DNA of 64,000 bases from Haemaphysalis longicornis (lineage: Eukaryota > Arthropoda > Arachnida > Ixodida > Ixodidae), in assembly GCA_013339765.2 (NCBI GenBank), contig CM023449.1, positions 207,594,794 to 207,658,793 on the forward strand. Direction: 5' to 3'. The notes below the pieces were generated by a model that was not told the origin of the DNA, ran no database searches, and saw nothing but the letters and a program-made list of their open reading frames with translations. Numbering within the stretch: the stretch's first letter is position 1; each line of letters begins with the position of its first letter. Both the position numbers and the translations under genes were made by a program. Below are positions 45,550-57,180 of the stretch, piece by piece.

Positions 45550-46072
45550 TTAAAGGAGCCATGAAGAGAAAATACAACTTCGTTTAATTTGAAAGAACTA
45601 GGATTCAGTATCTCACCCAGCTCCATTACAGCCACAAAATATGTTTTTTAACGAACAAAAAAACCAAGCAGTATTTAAATACTTTCAAATTTTGCGCCAC
45701 AGTGACGTGTTATGAGCAAGAATGACGTCATACGGGCCAACAATAAAACGTAATTTTCAGTGCGTTAACTGCACGTTTGCATTCAAGTGATGCGGTCAAA
45801 TGGAACTAGAGGCCCCATTAGTCATTACAGACGTCCAGTCATGTGTCGTCGCGACAGGTCAGTTAGGCGGCCGCCAATCGCACAAACAAGGTTCCGTGAC
45901 GTCACAGAAAAGTTGCGGGAAATTAGCTAGGGGGTCACAACTGCTTCACACGTTTTCTTTCATATATCCGTTATTTGTTTGAAGATTGCGATGATATTGG
46001 GATCATTGTTATCGTGACTAAGCAGCCTTTCTAATAAACCCAACTCGTATTTTGTCTTCATGGCTCCTTTAA
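45550..46072. mobile_element. TTAA-flanked MITE, copy 2 (no nested insertion)
   Basis: TTAA at 45550-45553 and 46069-46072 bounds TIRs starting AGGAGCCATGAAGAGAAAAT (left) and AGGAGCCATGAAGACAAAAT (right, reverse complement). The body aligns with copy 1 at 30.0 kb. At the place where copy 1 carries the nested element, this copy has ATTAGTCATTA. Confidence 0.8.
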
Positions 46073-47694
46073 TACCCGTTACAAAGCGCTCCGGCGCGAG
46101 GCGTAAACGAGTTTCCCGGTGTTTTGGTACCGCGACTACATAAGACGACGATTACGGTGATGACAGGAGACGCCAACAGCCCCAGCCCCTCAGAGTTTCT
46201 CCCCCTAAAATTCGCATCCCTGACATACAGACAACCAATATTGTCATTGGCGCAAAGAACAACGTTGTAAAGCAGTTGAACTGAAAAGAAAATTTGTTAA
46301 ATTTGGGAGTAAATGGCCATAGTACATCTGGCTACGAGAATACGGGACGAGCACGCGGGCCCAACATCATGACCGCGATGACTCCAGCTGACTAAGGGTG
46401 GACTTAGTGAATGCATTGTAACCTTCCAGTTATAAATGTGTATTAGGGGCATGTACCGAGGCCTACATGAGTCATTTGAGCAAGTTAATTTCAAAAGTAA
46501 CAATTCTACGTGAAGCAGAGTGCGTTTTTTGTAAATGGCTCTTTTGCTTGGCGATGCGAACAAGGACGTACAGGTGCCTCAAAAAGTAAACCGAGCAGGG
46601 GTTAGATATTTTGAGGGGATTTCTCCGCCATGTGCCTAGGCACCAACCTCAAAGTGACTTTTTAAGAAAGTCATTCTAGAATAAAATCGGGCCGCGGGTA
46701 TTCTATTTATGCTGGCAGCCACAAAAAATAGAAGTTATTCTAATTTCACGAAGTCGTGCTCCGGTTACTTTTCGGGGCACTTGTACGCCGGCCGCACGCT
46801 AGGTCTGACGTTACGGTTTGAGCTGTCACGTTGTCAAATCTTTCTCGCAGTTTTGTTGATAAAAATGTGACGCTGCTTGGCACGTAATAATGCTCAACTT
46901 TAAGGTTACTTAGCCTCAAGCCTACATATAGGTATCACCGGGGCAATTGCTCAAGGCTCCCAGCCGTGGTAACAGACAGAATGAGAAAGAGAAACAACGC
47001 AAAAATGATTATTATGATAATGAGAGGGCACGTGATGTTCGTACCCGCCGCGCCGAGATATGCACTTACGCCGCTGCGCACCCCGGGGCGCAGCAGTCAC
47101 GTAATATCTTCGGCACTATGGCGGCGCCTAAAATACGGGCAGGTCCGCTCTGCCATTGGGCATATCATAAAGAGTCCTTACGTGCCACAGTAGTTCCTTT
47201 AGCTATGGAGGTCCCATAAAATACAGGCCGGCGATTTTATGAAGCTGAGTAACTGCAGGCCTTAGCATTGCACCAGTGGGTAACACAAATAGGTACAACA
47301 CGCCGTGGTATTCACCGCGGCTAGCCCTAACGACGGTTCGTCTGTCCTCTACGCATTCGTGCTGCGGCTTCCTTACTCTGACCTCCCTGCTGACCTCCCT
47401 TTCGGTATTTCCGGAAGGGACTGGAGCTTGACACGACACCATCAACGTGCGTTGGCATGATAGCGCTGGCGCGTCATACGGTCTTCTCCGTTACAATTTA
47501 CATATGCTTTCGCCCAGGGCCACACCCCTGGTATACTATCATTGAGGTGTGGTTGAGACCACTGACGTGTACATTTAGGAGACCAAATGCCTACTGAAGA
47601 GAAGCTTAGTGTTCAAACTGGTGGCGTCTGTAACACGAAAACGCCGAACTGAAAGAAAAAAATTAGCGCCATCTTTCCGAAGGGAATGCTGAGT
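46073..47694. other. No recognised gene
   Basis: Only frames under 95 codons with no motif. No clear repeat until the palindromic end at 47695. Confidence 0.55.
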
Positions 47695-50600
47695 AGATGC
47701 GGAGCATCTCAGGGTTCCGTTTTGTCTCCGTTGTGTTCGTAGAACTTCATCGGAAGAACGGAGTGAAGTGGAGTCAACCGCAGCAAGCGCTGAACTGAAC
47801 GGCGCGCAGCGCACTACCCGAATTTACATTCAAGGTTGAAGGAGAGGAAACGAGACGGAGGAGGGATGCGCAAGCGCCGAGCATTCGCGCCGACGAAGCT
47901 CAGGGTCCGCCGCTCGCTTCAAGCGTTCGCGCTCAGCGTCGCACTGCCCTTCGCTGCGCAGCTTTGTCAATCAGTGGACGTAGCGTTGCTGTTAGTTTGT
48001 GGGGTGGTGCTGACGCTTACTTCCGCCAACCCACTAACTGACGGGACTGTTGGTTCCATCACACTTCATCGGAAGAACGGAGTGAAGTGAAGTCAACCGC
48101 AGCAAGCGCTGAACTGAACGCGCGCAGCGCACTACCCGATTTACATTCAAGGTTGAAGGAGAGGAAACGAGAGGAGGAGGGATGCGCAAGCGCCGAGCAT
48201 TCGCGCCGACGAAGCTCAGGGTCCGCCGCTCGCTTCAAGCGCTTCGCGCTCAAGCGTCGCACGCCTTCGCTGCGCAGCTTTGTCATCAGTGGACGTAGCG
48301 TTGCTGTTAGTTTGTGGGGTGGTGCTGACGCTTACTTCCGCAACCCACTAACTGACGGGACTGTTGGTTCCATCACACTTCATCGGAAGAACGGAGTGAA
48401 GTGAAGTCAACCGCAGCAAGCGCTGAACTGAACGCGCGCAGCGCACTACCCGATTTACATTCAAGGTTGAAGGAGAGGAAACGAGAGGAGGAGGGATGCG
48501 CAAGCGCCGAGCATTCGCGCCGACGAAGCTCAGGGTCCGCCGCTCGCTTCAAGCGTTCGCGCTCAGCGTCGCACGCCCTTCGCTGCGCAGCTTTGTCATC
48601 AGTGGACGTAGCGTTGCTGTTAGTTTGTGGGGTGGTGCTGACGCTTACTTCCGCCAACCCACTAACTGACGGGACTGTTGGTTCCATCACACTTCATCGG
48701 AAGAACGGAGTGAAGTGAAGTCAACCGCAGCAAGCGCTGAACTGAACGCGCGCAGGCACTACCCGATTACATTCAAGGTTGAAGGAGAGGAAACGAGAGG
48801 AGGAGGGATGCGCAAGCGCCGAGCATTCGCGCCGACGAAGCTCAGGGTCTGCCGCTCGCTTCAAGCGTTCGCGCTCAGCGTCGCACGCCCTTCGCTGCGC
48901 AGCTTTGTCATCAGTGGACGTAGCGTTGCTGTTAGTTTGTGGGGTGGTGCTGACGCTTACTTCCGCCAACCCACTAACTGACGGGACTGTTGGTTCCATC
49001 ACACTTCATCGGAAGAACGGAGTGAAGTGAAGTCAACCGCAGCAAGCGCTGAACTGAACGCGCGCAGCGCACTCCCGATTTACATTCAAGGTTGAAGGAG
49101 AGGAAACGAGAGGAGGAGGGATGCGCAAGCGCCGAGCATTCGCGCCGACGAAGCTCAGGGTCCGCCGCTCGCTTCAGCGCTTGCGCTCATCGTCGCGTGC
49201 CCTTCGTGCGCAGCTTTGTCTTCAGTGGACGTAGCGTTGCTGTTAGTTTGTGGGGTGGTGCTGACGCTTGCTTCGCCAACCCACTAACTGACGGGGACTG
49301 GTTGCTTCCATCCACACTTCATCGGAAGAACGGAGTGAAGTGGAAGTCAACCGCAGCAAGCGCTGACTGAACCGCAGCGCATCCGATTTTACATTCAAGG
49401 TGAAGGAGGGGAAACGAGAGGAGGAGAGATGCGCAAGCGCCGAGCATTCGCGCCGACGAAGCTCAGGGTCCGCCGCTCGCTTCAAGCGCTTGCGCTCAGC
49501 GTCGCGTGCCCTTCGCTGCGCAGCTTTGTCCTCAGTGGACGTAGCGTTGTGTTAGTTTGTGGGGTGGTGCTGACGCTTGCTTGCGCCAACCCACTAACTG
49601 ACGGGACTGTTGCTTCCATCACCTTCATCGAAGAACGGAGTGAAGTGGAGTCAACCGCAGCAAGCGCTTGAACTGAACGCGCGGAGCGCGCTACCCGATT
49701 TACATTCAAGGTTGAAGGAAGGAGACGAGAGGAGGAGAGATGCGCAAGCGCCGAGCATTCGCGCCGACGAAGCTCAGGGTGCGCCGCTCGCTTCAAGCGT
49801 TGCGCTCAGCGTCCGCTTGCCCTTCGCTGCGCAGCTTGTCTTCAGTGGACCGTAGCGGGTTGCTGTGTTAGTTTGTGGGGTGGTGCTGACGCTTGCTTGC
49901 GCCAACCCACTAACTGACGGGACTGTTGCTTCCATCACACTTCATCGGAAGAACGGAGTGAAGTGGAGTCAACCGCAGCAAGCGCTGAACTGAACCGCGC
50001 GGAGCGCGCTATCCGATTTACATTCAAGGTTGAAGGAGAGGAGACGAGAGAGGAGAGATGCGCAAGCGCCGAGCATTCGCGCCGATGAAGCTCAGGGTCT
50101 GCCGCTCGCTTCAAGCGTTTGCGCTCAGCGTCGCTGCCCTTCGCTGCGCAGCTTTGTCTTCAGTGGACGTAGCGTTGCTGTTAGTTTGTGGGGTGGTGCT
50201 GACGCTTGCTTGCGCCAACCCACTAACTGACGGACTGTTGCTTCCATCACACTTCATCGGAAGAACGGAGTGAAGTGGAGTCAACCGCAGCAAGCGCTGA
50301 ACTGAACGCGCGCCTACTACCGATTTACATTCAAGGTTGAAGGAGAGGAGACGAGAGGAGGAGAGATGCGCAAGCGCCGAGCATTCGCGCCGACGAAGCT
50401 CAGGGTCCGCCGCTCGCTTCAAGCGTTTGCGCTCAGCGTCGCGTGCCCTTCGCTGCGCAGCTTTGTCTATCAGTGGACGTAGCGTTGCTGTTAGTTTGTG
50501 GGAGTGGTGCTGACGCTTGCTTGCCGCCAACCCACTAACTGACGGGACTGTTGCTTCCATCACACTTCATCGGAAGAACGGAGTGAAGTGGAGTCAACCG

Positions 50601-53600
50601 CAGCAAGCGCTGAACTGAACGCGCGAGGCTACCCGATTTACATTCAAGGTTGAAGGAGAGGAGAACGAGAGGAGGAGAGGATGCGCAAGCGCCGAGCATT
50701 CGCGCCGACGAAGCTCAGGGTCCGCCGCTCGCTTCAAGCGTTGGCGCTCAGCGTCGCCTGCCCTTCGCTGCGCAGCTTTGTCATTCAGTGGACGTAGCGT
50801 TGCTGTTAGTTTGTGGGGTGGTGCTGACGCTTGCTTGCGCCAACCCACTAACTGACGGGACTGTTGCTTCCATCACACTTCATCGGAAGAACGGAGTGAA
50901 GTGAGTCAACCGCAGCAAGCGCTGAACTGAACGGCCGCGAGCGCACTACCCGATTTACATTCAAGGTTGAAGGAAGGAGAACGAGAGGAGGAGAGGATGC
51001 GCAAGCGCCGAGCATTCGCGCCGACGAAGCTCAGGGTCCGCCGCTCGCTTCAAGCGTTTGCGCTCAGCGTCGCACTGCCCTTCGCTGCGCAGCTTTGTCA
51101 TTCAGTGGACGTAGCGTTGCTGTTAGTTTGTGGGCGTGGTGCTGACGCTTACTTGCGCCAACCCACTAACTGACGGGACTGTTGCTTCCATCACACTTCA
51201 TCGGAAGAACGAGTGAAGTGAAGTCAACCGCAGCAAGCGCTGAACTGAACGCGCGCAGCGCCTACCCGATTTACATTCAAGGTTGAAGGAGAGGAAACGA
51301 GAGGAGGAGGGATGCGCAAGCGCCGAGCATTCGCGCCGACGAAGCTCAGGGTCCGCCGCTCGCTTCAAGCGTTCGCGCTCAGCGTCGCACGCCCTTCGCT
51401 GCGCAGCTTTGTCATCAGTGGACGTAGCGTTGCTGTTAGTTTGTGGGTGGTGCTGACGCTTACTTCCGCCAACCCACTAACTGACGGGGACTGTTGTTCC
51501 ATCACACTTCATCGGAAGAACGGAGTGAAGTGAAGTCAACCGCAGCAAGCGCTGAACTGAACGCGCGCAGCGCACTACCCGATTTACATTCAAGGTTGAA
51601 GGAGAGGAAACGAGAGGAGGAGGGATGCGCAAGCGCCGAGCATTCGCGCCGACGAAGCTCAGGGTCCGCCGCTCGCTTCAAGCGTTCGCGCTCAGCGTCG
51701 CACGCCCTTCGCTGCGCAGCTTTGTCATCAGTGGACGTAGCGTTGCTGTTAGTTTGTGGGGTGGTGCTGACGCTTACTTCCGCCAACCCACTACTGACGG
51801 GACTGTTGGTTCCATCACACTTCATCGGAAGAACGGAGTGAAGTGAAGTCAACCGCAGCAAGCGCTGAACTGAACGCGCGAAGCGCACTACCCGATTTAC
51901 ATTCAAGGTTGAAGGAGAGGAAACGAGAGGAGGAGGGATGCGCAAGCGCCGAGCATTCGCGCCGACGAAGCTCAGGGTCCGCCGCTCGCTTCAAGCGTTC
52001 GCGCTCAGCGTCGCACGCCCTTCGCTGCGCAGCTTTGTCATCAGTGGACGTAGCGTTGCCTGTAGTTTGTGGGTGGTGCTGACGCTTACTTCCGCCAACC
52101 CACTAACTGACGGGACTGTTGGTTCCATCACACTTCATCGGAAGAAACGGAGTGAAGTGAAGTTCAACCGCAGCAAGGCGCTGAACTGAACGCGCGCAGC
52201 GCGCCTACCCGATTTACATTCAAGGTTGAAGGAGAGGAAGACGAGAGGAGGAGAGATGCGCAAGCGCCGAGCATTCCGGCCGACGAAGCTCAGGGTCCGC
52301 CGCTCGCTTCAAGCGTTTCGCGCTCAGCGTCGCCTGCCCTTCGCTGCGCAGCTTTGTCATTCAGTGGACGTAGCGTTGCTGTTAGTTTTGTGGGGTGGTG
52401 CTGACGCTTAGCTTGCGCCAACCCACTAACTGACGGGACTGTTGCTTCCATCACACTTCATCGGAAGAACGGAGTGAAGTGGAAGTCAACCGCAGCAAGC
52501 GCTGAACTGAACGCGCGGCAGCGCCTACCCGATTTACATTCAAGGTTGAAGGAGAGGAGACGAGAGGAGGAGAGATGCGCAAGCGCCGAGCATTCGCGCC
52601 GACGAAGCTCAGGGTCGCCGCTCGCTTCAAGCGTTCGCGCTCAGCGTCGCACTGCCCTTCGCTGCGCAGCTTTGTCATTCAGTGGACGTAGCGTTGCTGT
52701 TAGTTTGTGGGGTGGTGGCTGACGCTTACTTCCGCCAACCCACTAACTGACGGGACTGTTGCTTCCATCCACACTTCATCGGAAGAACGGAGTGAAGTGA
52801 AGTCAACCGCAGCAAGCGCTGTAACTGAACGCGCGAGCGCACTACCCGATTTACATTCAAGGTTGAAGGAGAGGAACGAGAGGAGGAGGAGATGCGCAAG
52901 CGCCGAGCATTCGCGCCGACGAAGCTCAGGGTCGCCGCTCGCTTCAAGCGTTTGCGCTCAGCGTCGCCTGCCCTTCTCTGCGCAGCTTTGTCTCAGTGGA
53001 CGTAGCGTTGCTGTTAGTTTGTGGGGTGGTGCTGACGCTTACTTCCGCCAACCCACTAACTGACGGGACTGTTGGTTCCATCACACTTCATCGGAAGAAC
53101 GGAGTGAAGTGAAGTCAACCGCAGCAAGCGCTGTACTGAACGCGCGGAAGCGCACTACCCGATTTACATTCAAGGTTGAAGGAGAGGAAACGAGAGGAGG
53201 AGGGATGCGCAAGCGCCGAGCATTCGCGCCGACGAAGCTCAGGGTCCGCCGCTCGCTTCAAGCGTTCGCGCTCAGCGTCGCACGCCCTTCGCTGCGCAGC
53301 TTGTCATCAGTGGACGTAGCGTTGCTGTTAGTTTGTGGGGTGGTGCTGACGCTTACTTCCGCCAACCCACTAACTGACGGGACTGTTGGTTCCATCACAC
53401 TTCATCGGAAGAACGGAGTGAAGTGAAGTCAACCGCAGCAAGCGCTGAACTGAACGCGCGCAGCGCCTACCCGATTTACATTCAAGGTTGAAGGAGAGGA
53501 AACGAGAGGAGGAGGGATGCGCAAGCGCCGAGCATTCGCGCCGACGAAGCTCAGGGTCCGCCGCTCGCTTCAAGCGTTCGCGCTCAGCGTCGCACGCCCT

Positions 53601-54953
53601 TCGCTGCGCAGCTTTGTCATCAGTGGACGTAGCGTTGCTGTTAGTTTGTGGGTGGTGCTGACGCTTACTTCCGCCAACCCACTAACTGACGGGACTGTTG
53701 GTTCCATCACACTTCATCGGAAGAACGGAGTGAAGTGAAGTCAACCGCAGCAAGCGCTGAACTGAACGCGCGCAGCGCAGCTACCCGATTTACATTCAAG
53801 GTTGAAGGAGAAGGAGACGAGAGGAGGAGAGATGCGCAAGCGCCGAGCATTCGCGCCGACGAAGCTCAGGGTGCCGCCGCTCGCTTCAAGCGTCTGCGCT
53901 CAGCGTCGCCTGCCCTTCGCTTGCGCAGCTTTGTCTTCAGTGGACGTAGCGTTGGTGTTAGTTTGTGGAGTGGTGCTGACGCTTGCTTGCGCCAACCCAC
54001 TAACTGACGGGACTGTTGCTTCCATCACACTTCATCGGAAGAACGGAGTGAAGTGGAGTCAACCGCAGCAAGCGCTGAACTGAACGCGCGGAGCGCAGCT
54101 ACCCGATTTACATTCAAGGTTGAAGGAGAGGAGACGAGAGGAGGAGAGATGCGCAAGCGCCGAGCATTCCGGCCGACTGAAGCTCAGGGTGCCGCCGCTC
54201 GCTTCAAGCGTTTGCGCTCAGCGTCGCGTTGCCCTTCGCTGCGCACCTTGTCTTCAGTGGACGTAGCGTTGCTGTTAGTTTGTGGGGTGGTGCTGACGCT
54301 TGCTTGCGCCAACCCACTAACTGACGGGACTGTTGCTTCCATCACACTTCATCGGAAGAACGGAGTGAAGTGGAGTCAACCGCAGCAAGCGCTGAACTGA
54401 ACGCGCTATCCGATTTACATTCAAGGTTGAAGGAGAGGAGACGAGAGGAGGAGAGATGCGCAAGCGCCGAGCATTCGCGCCGACGAAGCTCAGGGTCCGC
54501 CGCTCGCTTCAAGCGCTTGCGCTCAGCGTCGCGTGCCCTTCGCTGCGCAGCTTTGTCTTCAGTGGACGTAGCGTTGCTGTTAGTTTGTGGGGTGGTGCTG
54601 ACGCTTGCTTGCGCCAACCCACTAACTGACGGGACTGTTGCTTCCATCACACTTCATCGGAAGAACGGAGTGAAGTGGAGTCAACCGCAGCAAGCGCTGA
54701 ACTGAACGCGCGCAGCGCGCTACCCGATTTACATTCAAGGTTGAAGAAGAGGAGACGAGAGGAGGAGAGATGCGCAAGCAGAAGCGAGAATGCGGGAGAA
54801 GCGAAAGCGAAGTGCACGCAGCTGGTACGAGAGAAGAAGTGGCGGGAGTATCGCGCAGCTGTGGGTGAGAAGGAAGGCGGAGAGTTGCGCATGCGCAGTG
54901 TGAGTGCGGACGCCGACGCGGGACATGCCCAGACTATAAGATGCTCCGCATCT
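47695..54953. mobile_element. Palindrome-ended element or locus carrying the 314 bp array
   Basis: AGATGCGGAGCATCT at 47695-47709 and its exact reverse complement AGATGCTCCGCATCT at 54939-54953 bracket the tandem array. Each is itself palindromic apart from its three central bases. The unique flank between array and end is about 35 bases on the left and about 165 on the right (GAAGCGAGAATGCGGGAGAA onwards). That the array expanded inside a mobile element is an inference from the matching ends and from similar ends at 32.2 and 41.8 kb. Confidence 0.5.
47737..54774 (+). repeat. Tandem array of about 22.4 units, period about 314 bp
   Basis: CATCGGAAGAACGGAGTG occurs 23 times, at 47748, 48067, 48381 and so on to 54655, giving a mean spacing of 314. 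Each unit continues TCAACCGCAGCAAGCGCTGA, CGATTTACATTCAAGGTTGA, GATGCGCAAGCGCCGAGCAT, GCGCAGCTTTGTC and GGTGGTGCTGACGCTT. Two variant types alternate in blocks. Units are similar but carry many one-base indels. Frames of about 105 codons span single units on both strands, but each is closed by a stop in every unit or broken by indels, so I see no protein-coding gene. Confidence 0.95.
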
Positions 54954-54954
54954 A

Positions 54955-55130
54955 AAAAACAGCTTACCGCGGCCGGAATCGAATATGGTCCCCTCGCGTT
55001 ATGAAGCCGGCGTTTATCCGATTGCTACATTTTGTCATGGTCGAGGCGGTTTGGAAAACTTAGACGACAACCAAAGAATCCGTCACGAGAAAGCTTCGCG
55101 TTCAACCATGGCCGTCGTTTGACAGAGGGG
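54955..55130 (-). mobile_element. tRNA-like T-tailed repeat, copy at the array's right edge
   Basis: On the minus strand: TAGCAATCGGATAAACGCCGG (A-box-like, around 55010-55030), then TTCGATTCCGGCCGCGG (B-box-like, about 54965-54985), then a T run at 54955-54960. The body AAAGCTTCGCGTTCAACCAT recurs at 61.24 kb. It is probably a SINE of tRNA origin. It begins right beside the palindromic end at 54953. Confidence 0.55.
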
Positions 55131-55747
55131 TGCATGATTTTTTGTTAACCGGCCATCAATCTATAATTCATCTCCAATTATTTTATTTTATTGCATGGTT
55201 TTTTCTCCGCTTCAGTTCTATGGACTCATTTTATAGTATTATGAGATGGGCGTATTAGCTCAGAAAAGCTACCTCGTTTCCTGGCAAATCCTCCCCGTCG
55301 GTATGTCCCATCAGTGAAGTAACAACGATGGGCGTGAAGCAACGATGGGTGTGTGTGCGTGCGTGAGTGTGTGCGCGTGTGTTCTGTGTTCCACTTGCAG
55401 AAGCTTCGCATTCGAAAGCCCAGCCAAAACTCTGCCCCTAGCTGTTCCATCCCTCATAGTTGTAAGTTTTAGGGGCTCGGGCTGTCGGAATCTCCTGTCG
55501 TCGTCGTCTCACGCAGTCACGGTACTAAAACACCGGGACACTCGTTTAGCAACGTCTCGCGCTAGAACGCAACGCGGACTAAAAGAAAAGTCTATAATGA
55601 ATAGAACCTGCTAAAAAATAAACTAACATGATTTAAATATTTGTGGAACGCTCCCTTTCCGCTTCAGCAGTCGCCAAACACAAGCAGAAACCATTTGTAG
55701 ACAAGTTACAATTTGTGTTACCTTAAAGTGCTCACCGCTTCTCGTCC
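55131..55747. other. No recognised gene; (GT)n
   Basis: GT/GC-rich simple sequence at 55345-55390. Frames across it are simple-sequence products. Confidence 0.6.
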
Positions 55748-57026
55748 CTAGGCCTGATCGATGCGGGGGGCTCGTTGATCACCGTGGACGAGGCCCAGGG
55801 TGAGGCGAGGCCATTGAACTGCGCTCGCGTTGACATATATGGCATCCCAGTAGTCACACATGTAGAAATCCTCGGAGTTACTTACACGTCAAGCGGGGTA
55901 TCACTTAAGACATGGCACCAGACACTTAAACAACTCAGGGAGGATGTAAACGAAGCCTTAGCTTACGACTTTCCATACGCGGTTACAAGGTATCTGGCAT
56001 TAAATGTTTTTACAGGGAAAGTATGGTATATAGCCGGGACAGCTGCCCTTCCTCGATACATAGCAGTTAAATTTACATCTGAAGTATTGCGCCTGTTCTG
56101 GTCGGATAAAACAGCCCTGGTCAAAACCGGGAAACTGGGCCTGCCCAGACAATTCGGGGGGTGGAACATCCCCTCTCTAACCAATTATGCCGCGACTTAT
56201 GCTTTGAAAAGTGTTCTTAGGGTCCTTGATCTGCAGACGGGGCATCCAGCAAGGCAGCTCTGTGTATACTTCTTGGGAGCGCAAGCTAGGTTATTTCCCC
56301 AGCATACTCCAGATGGGCCCAAGGCAACTCAGCCACCCCCCCTTTTACGCCAAAGTAATAGCAGCATATAAGAAACTAACCACACATAACTCACAAAGAG
56401 AAGTAGAAGATATGAGGAACATAGAACTGGCTCAGAAATTAAATGAGGCGAGTCCTGAAAACCTAGAAGAGAAACAAAAGAACTTTCCTTGGCGCACGCT
56501 GATCAATGCAAATGTACCGGGTGAAGCTCAAGACGTAACATGGAAGTATGGGTGGTCAGTCTTGCAGACGAGAACGGTCTTAAGGAGATGGGGTACAACA
56601 ACAACGGACAAGTGTGTGCACTGTAATCAGAGGGAGACAAATGAACACGCAATGGTCCAATGTACAGTCGCCAAAACATTTTGGCTCATAGTGAGTAGGG
56701 CATATAGACAACTCCGCATTCGGGACTTCCTGGAGGGCAGACGGTGCCCAAGAAACCCTCTAGCTGTGCTTATCATAACGATTGGTCTTTATGTACTGTG
56801 GATAAACAGGTATATTGCTGTTAAGCAATCACGCCCCCGACGTAACCAGTGGAACTTACTGATCCACATGCACACAAAACTAACCGAAAACCTGGAAGCA
56901 GAGCTCTTCTTCTTAGGGGAAGAAGAATTCTTGAGAAAATGGTCTTGTCCTTTCATTGAGGTTCAAAACGGGCGAGTGCACTTGAGCTGCACTCCAATAC
57001 ACGGGTTACGCTTCACGGGAACATAA
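55748..57026 (+). pseudogene. Tx1/L1-type LINE, 3' part of the reverse transcriptase ORF
   Basis: From about 55775 the frame reads VVTHVEILGVTYTSSGVSLK, WHQTLKQLREDVNEALAYDF and KVWYIAGTAALPR, then RQFGGWNIPSLTNYAATYAL and VLRVLDLQTGHPARQLCVYF. This is the palm/thumb and C-terminal region of a Tx1/L1-type reverse transcriptase, as I remember it from tick copies. Near 56260-56340 the reading shifts to a second frame, which continues FYAKVIAAYKKLTTHNSQRE, VTWKYGWSVLQTRTVLRRWG and CVHCNQRETNEHAMVQC (a C-x2-C-x8-H-x4-C motif), then LYVLWINRYIAVKQS, and stops at 57024-57026. Endonuclease and catalytic RT motifs lie outside the copy. One frame break is visible, so decay is mild. It is a different LINE class from the I-type elements elsewhere. 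Confidence 0.8.
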
Positions 57027-57180
57027 AAGGAGGCTTATAAAAGCGGGTGTGCCTGTCCAATACATGGGCTACATTTCAGGGAAATAACGGGAGGATCATA
57101 AAGGTGAGTGCACTTGAGGTGCACCCCAATAATGTACGGGTTAAGTTTACGGGAACATAAGGGGAGGCTTTTAAAAGGCG
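56965..57180 (+). repeat. Three imperfect ~65-75 bp units at the Tx1 3' end
   Basis: GAGTGCACTTGAG(C/G)TGCA(C), ACGGGTTA, ACGGGAACATAA and GGAGGCTT recur in order around 56974, 57045 and 57104, the middle unit being the most diverged. The first unit overlaps the last ~18 codons of the ORF. Confidence 0.7.

Noticed and set aside
48087..54705. Repeated ~105-codon frames on both strands of the array that look like a protein family
   Set aside because: They recur with the 314 bp period, shift frame through single-base indels, are open on both strands, and the protein is low-complexity basic sequence; chance frames of a GC-rich satellite explain them.
47695..54953. A CRISPR array
   Set aside because: The repeats are 314 bp without unique spacers, in an animal genome.
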